From positions 192,635 through 211,335 of the forward strand of contig PJRA01000263.1 of NCBI GenBank assembly GCA_016987375.1: a DNA stretch of 18,701 bases, given 5' to 3'. The stretch is from Brachionus koreanus (Eukaryota; Rotifera; Eurotatoria; Ploima; Brachionidae). Below are positions 17,265 through 18,701 of the stretch, piece after piece; the stretch's first letter is position 1, and the number at the start of each line of letters is the position of its first letter. Both the position numbers and the translations under genes were made by a program. The notes below the pieces were generated by a model that saw only the letters and a program-made list of their open reading frames with translations, ran no database searches and was not told where the DNA came from.

Positions 17265-18701
17265 TGGATGGTTCACTTGCTAAAAACTGAAAGCTAAGCA
17301 AACCTCATACAGCTAGAAGAACAATGACAAAAATAGAAGAGTTTGTAAAGATAATAAAATGAGTTTTTTTAATTTAAAAGCCAAATTTTAAAAAAAAAAA
17401 CGATAAATTTTCTTTATTTCTCTTATATTATCGTTGATTTTAAAATTATAAAAATTAAATAAAAATAGAATATAAATGAATTTTCCTTTTAGAAAAAAAC
17501 AAAGCTAGATTAAGAACAGTCTGACTAAAATTTTATAAAAAGAAAATTTTTGGCATGAAAAATAATTTAATTTAAAAGCTAATTTAGCTAAGTGAACCGA
17601 CATTGGATATTTACTTTTCGGCATGAACATGATTATTATTCCGTGCATGAGATCATGAAATAAAAATAAAACAAATATGAAAATTGTTATTCGAAAAATT
17701 ATTCTATGAGTATAATTTGATTGAGAATTTCTAAAATAACAAAATTAGGGCCTATTTATTTCATCTAATTATTGGATAATTTTGACTTTGTAAGCCTAAA
17801 AGAATATTTAAAAATATGAACATTTTTTTGAGATCAATAATACTGCTAGCTATTAGAAGACATGTTGATTTAAGACTTATTTAATATCTACAAATAGCGG
17901 TGAACAAATTATCCTGGTCGCTATCAATTGGTAAATTTTTTACTAATTAAATTTGCATATTTTTCTGTTATCTTGATCGACAATATCCTAGATTTTAGTC
18001 TAAAATATGTTCAGCATTTTTTTTTTAAATTTTTTTTCCTAACCGGATACGTTTGTCTTAAGGTAAATGGTGCATCCCCTTTGGCCAAATTTGTATCAGT
18101 TTCGCAGTAACCTTTTTTGCATTTATGTAAAAATCAATTTCTCAACTAAAGAATGCAACTAAAGGAAATTTTGATATCTTATTTTGGTTTATGTTTATAG
18201 AAATTAGGATCGCTTCCTTATAAATAAGAGAATAGATTTAGATAGCAATTGGAATTTATAATTACTGATTTTTATCTTTGAGTTTGATTTATTCGAGTGC
18301 TAAATGTTAATGGAAAGAATGCTTCTTGTTCAATAGACAGATGGGACATCTTCAAACAAAAATATTTCTCTTTCTCTTTTCTCTCAGACTTAATTCCATT
18401 AAGTTGTTTCGTAATGGATAATTAAACATTTGCAATAGATTTATTCTAAATCGAGTCATTAATCAATCTAAAGTTTTCACTATTTTCCTCTTAAGGTTTT
18501 GAAATTTTTCTTCTATTTGGAAAAAAATCAAGTATTCAGATCAGCGGGATTTTCATTTTTGGCAATTTTAACAGTGAATACATATGCACATATGTTTAGC
18601 TAGATGCTCTTATTATTTAATTCAACCAAAAGGATTTATGTGTCTATTTGTAGGAAAATAAGATCAAAATAAGCTTTTATATTTGAAAAAATTAATAAAA
18701 C
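17265..18701. other. AT-rich DNA, nothing recognised
   Basis: No repeat shared with the rest of the window and no protein-like frame was seen. An open frame at 17928-18110 is short, Phe-rich and lacks any motif. A near-palindrome CATATGCACATATG at about 18580-18593 and a CGGCATGAACATG...CGTGCATGAGATCATG tract at about 17620-17657 are the only local structures noted. Confidence 0.45.

Noticed and set aside
17928..18110. Open frame of 60 codons on the plus strand
   Set aside because: It is Phe-rich, unstructured and has no support.
1..18701. CRISPR array, prokaryotic operon, phage or integron
   Set aside because: No regularly spaced repeats with spacers, no ribosome binding sites and no dense coding. 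The content is eukaryotic transposons.

Overview
The window looks like non-coding, transposon-littered DNA from an animal nuclear genome. It is very AT-rich (estimated by eye at about three quarters A+T), full of A/T homopolymers and short microsatellites. It has no operon structure, no ribosome binding sites and no long open reading frames. I found no intact host gene, no rRNA or functional tRNA gene and no CRISPR array. The recognisable protein remnants are a Tc1/mariner-type transposase and jockey/CR1-like non-LTR reverse transcriptases. Their style and the base composition would fit a small AT-rich invertebrate, for example a monogonont rotifer such as Brachionus, but this is an impression and not a proven assignment.

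Layout from left to right. Bases 1-810 are AT-rich DNA with a hairpin (179-207) and a small inverted repeat (558-684). Bases 812-1042 are one copy of a SINE-like repeat, followed by a decayed minus-strand LINE (tail at 1050-1172, reverse transcriptase at about 1566-2015). Bases 2045-4150 are unexplained AT-rich DNA. Bases 4159-4398 are a short hAT-type MITE. Bases 5985-6166 are a second inverted-repeat element, immediately followed by a long imperfect palindrome (6173-6338). A palindromic segment shared with the 4.2 kb MITE lies at 6522-6557. Bases 7158-7759 are a striking 602 bp element with near-perfect termini and five GTTTAAAC octamers. Two broken protein-like reading frames follow (8211-8435 and 9952-10134).

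The right half contains an internally deleted mariner transposase (10808-11349), a LINE crumb (11505-11560) and one copy of a dispersed repeat (11566-11730). A 597 bp hAT-type element with a perfect 8 bp target-site duplication lies at 12397-12993. A GC-rich patch (14465-14580) precedes a second decayed minus-strand LINE copy (14845-15616). The second SINE-like copy (16060-16270) is inverted relative to the first. A local duplication (16280-16430 and 16725-16885) and the second copy of the dispersed repeat (17064-17260) follow. The last 1.4 kb shows nothing recognisable.

The genes do not work together in any pathway. The window is best read as a graveyard of several transposon families, and the elements with unusual terminal architecture (7158-7759, 5985-6338, 12397-12993) are its most interesting content.
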